DNA from: Muribaculaceae bacterium
Lineage (GTDB): Bacteria; Bacteroidota; Bacteroidia; Bacteroidales; Muribaculaceae
Assembly (NCBI GenBank): GCA_009775195.1
Contig: VSPF01000165.1
Coordinates: 1-5,852, forward strand
Direction of reading: 5' to 3'
DNA: 5,852 bases
Shown: positions 4,628 to 5,852 of the stretch, piece after piece
How the letters are laid out: the number at the start of each line of letters is the position of its first letter
How positions within the stretch are numbered: position 1 is the first letter of the stretch
Notes under the pieces: generated by a model
What the model was told of the DNA's origin: nothing
Databases searched by the model: none
What the model saw: the letters and a program-made list of their open reading frames with translations, nothing else
Position numbers and translations under genes: made by a program

Positions 4628-5655
4628 TATCCAATGAATCGTTTGCGAATTTCGGAAAGTTTCTCTTTGAAGTGTGCCACGGCGTCGTCGAGAGTGCCGT
4701 AGAACTCGCCGCCGGCGGCGTTGAGGTGGCCTCCGCCGCCGAAGTAGTCGCTACAGAGTATGTTGACCGGGAAGTCTCCACGGCTGCGCATCGACACGCG
4801 GATGCAGTCGCTTTCCTGGCGCATGAACACGCTGAACTCGACCCCGGGGATGGCCAGGGGCTTGTTGACGAGGCCCTCGGTGTCGCCACGGGTGTAGTGG
4901 AAGCGGTTTAGCTCGTCGCGGCTCAGCACTATTAGCGAACCCTTCACCTCGGGAAGCAGCTCCATCTTGCGCAATATGGCGTAGGCGTTGAGGCGCATGC
5001 AGTGGGCCGAGAAGGTGTTGAAGAGCATGTTGTTGAGTTTCTCTTTGTCGGCACCCTTGCGCACAAGCTCGGCCACGACGATATATAGCTCGGGGTCGTT
5101 GCAGTTATAGGCGAAGTTGCCCGTGTCGGTCATCATGCCGGCAAGTATGCACTCGGCGGCCGCCTTGTCGATAAAGTTGAACAGCTCGAGGCGGCACAGG
5201 AAGCGGAACAGCAGGTAGGCCGTCGCCGGCATCTCGGGGTGCGATATTACCACGTCGGCCTCTATGTCGGGGTCGAGGTGGTGGTCGATGAGTATTTTGG
5301 GGGCGGTCGATGCCGTCAGTACCTCGGCCAGCCGCCCGGTGCGGCGCGGCTCGTTGAAGTCGAGGCACAGCACAAGGTCGGTCTCGGTGAGCAGTTTGGC
5401 AGCGAAGTCGAAATACTTTGCCGCGTCTACTATTTCCTTGGCACCCGGCAGGTCGTGGAGGTTGGCCATAAACGAGTCGGGCACCACCACCTTGGCATCT
5501 TTGCCGATGGCTGTCAGCACATGCGCGGCGGCTAACGACGAGCCTATTGCGTCGCCGTCGGGGCCTGTGTGGCATACGATTGTCACGCGCTCTGCACCGT
5601 CGATGAGGTCTTTGGCGCGGTCGATATTTTTCTGGTCTATCTTAGGGGATATCAT
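4627..5655 (-). CDS. nrnA: DHH/DHHA1 phosphoesterase (oligoribonuclease / pAp phosphatase type)
   Basis: 342 residues, the normal length for NrnA-type enzymes. These degrade short oligonucleotides (nanoRNA) to mononucleotides and in many bacteria also dephosphorylate pAp. The N-terminal DHH domain shows all metal-binding motifs: HTGPDGDAIGSSLA (His29, Asp33, Asp35), LCLDFN (Asp99), the signature DHH at 124-126, and MMTDTGNF (Asp177). The C-terminal DHHA1 substrate-binding domain carries RVSMRSRGDFPVNIL and FGGGGHLNAAGG (305-316). ATG 5655 is the first start in frame, because an in-frame TAA lies 9 bases upstream. The protein is cytoplasmic. It is the first gene of the - strand cluster and has a candidate promoter about 20 bp upstream. 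Family assignment is firm; the exact substrate preference (nanoRNA, pAp, or cyclic dinucleotide products as in GdpP/DhhP relatives) cannot be read from sequence. It lacks the membrane and PAS regions of GdpP. Confidence 0.9.
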   Translation of the reverse strand: MISPKIDQKNIDRAKDLIDGAERVTIVCHTGPDGDAIGSSLAAAHVLTAIGKDAKVVVPDSFMANLHDLPGAKEIVDAAKYFDFAAKLLTETDLVLCLDFNEPRRTGRLAEVLTASTAPKILIDHHLDPDIEADVVISHPEMPATAYLLFRFLCRLELFNFIDKAAAECILAGMMTDTGNFAYNCNDPELYIVVAELVRKGADKEKLNNMLFNTFSAHCMRLNAYAILRKMELLPEVKGSLIVLSRDELNRFHYTRGDTEGLVNKPLAIPGVEFSVFMRQESDCIRVSMRSRGDFPVNILCSDYFGGGGHLNAAGGEFYGTLDDAVAHFKEKLSEIRKRFIG

Positions 5656-5672
5656 TTGCTTGGTTTATCGTG

Positions 5673-5680
5673 CAAATTTA
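5673..5680 (-). promoter_or_regulatory. Candidate -7 element for nrnA (TAAATTTG on the - strand)
   Basis: CAAATTTA on the + strand reads TAAATTTG on the - strand, matching the Bacteroidetes TAnnTTTG -7 consensus. It lies 17 bp upstream of the nrnA start codon and implies a very short leader. A TTTG (5693-5696 complement) is only 12 bases upstream, closer than the usual -33 spacing. A weaker TTGC lies at the expected distance. Confidence 0.45.
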
Positions 5681-5787
5681 CGCAAAATATGTCAAACCGC
5701 AATTTCCTCGCTTGTTAATTTAAGTTTCACGCCCACAGCGGGGCTTTTGTAATTTTTGACCTTATGTTCTTTTGTTGTATCCGTCCG

Positions 5788-5826
5788 AAAAAAGCCGACT
5801 TGATTTTTGATTTTCAGGTCGGCTTT
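5788..5826 (-). terminator. Intrinsic terminator of a - strand gene entering from the right edge
   Basis: AAAGCCGAC (5791-5799) pairs with GTCGGCTTT (5818-5826). The stem can extend inward by four more pairs including one G-U, leaving a 10-nt loop. On the - strand the stem ends in six T (complement of 5788-5793), a strong terminator signature. On the + strand only an interrupted T tract follows. It therefore most likely closes a gene lying mostly beyond 5852 and insulates the nrnA promoter from it. Confidence 0.75.
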
Positions 5827-5852
5827 AAGTTTTGTAGTTGTAAGGCAGGAGC

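Noticed and set aside
5731..5749. GCCC/GGGC hairpin followed by T residues on the + strand
   Set aside because: The stem is only four pairs and no + strand gene ends here.

Overview
The window looks like the chromosome of a Bacteroidales bacterium. The reasons are a TAnnTTTG-type -7 promoter element, ribosome binding sites that are A-rich rather than Shine-Dalgarno, a FISUMP/fimbrillin-type surface-protein domain, a DUF4827-type lipoprotein, and a GlmM with the TASHNPRQWNALK active-site loop. The G/C-rich third codon positions on the right side fit a Muribaculaceae-like genome better than a typical Bacteroides, but the family is uncertain.

Left part (1-2240), + strand, visibly more A/T-rich. 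It starts with the C-terminal end of an unrecognised protein (1-213), closed by a strong intrinsic terminator. Next comes a two-gene cassette: an ECF-type sigma-70 factor (430-921, or from 370) followed after one base by a four-helix membrane protein (923-1474) of the kind that usually accompanies such sigma factors as a putative anti-sigma protein. A second terminator ends this unit. After about 200 bp of A/T-rich DNA with no gene lies a C-terminal FISUMP-like domain (1682-2167) with no signal peptide, probably the remnant of a larger surface protein. A perfect 17-bp hairpin terminator separates it from the convergent right-hand genes.

Right part (2267-5655), - strand, G/C-rich housekeeping genes in transcription order: a DHH/DHHA1 phosphoesterase of the NrnA type, a DUF4827-like lipoprotein, and phosphoglucosamine mutase GlmM, which makes glucosamine-1-phosphate for peptidoglycan and LPS precursors. 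A -7 promoter match lies just upstream of nrnA. A terminator at 5788-5826 closes whatever - strand gene lies beyond the right edge.

The most unusual sequence is in the spacers of this - strand cluster. Between nrnA and the lipoprotein gene there is a 70-bp array of ten degenerate heptamers in strict 7-bp register. Between the lipoprotein gene and glmM there is a 198-bp element built from six small palindromes. Their order and spacing are exactly mirror-symmetric (A-14-B-23-A-18-A'-23-B'-14-A') about a central GTATATAC, and one outer copy carries a paired, compensatory change. Next to it are four tandem octamers. The palindromic element is the best candidate here for an undescribed repeat or structured-RNA element.
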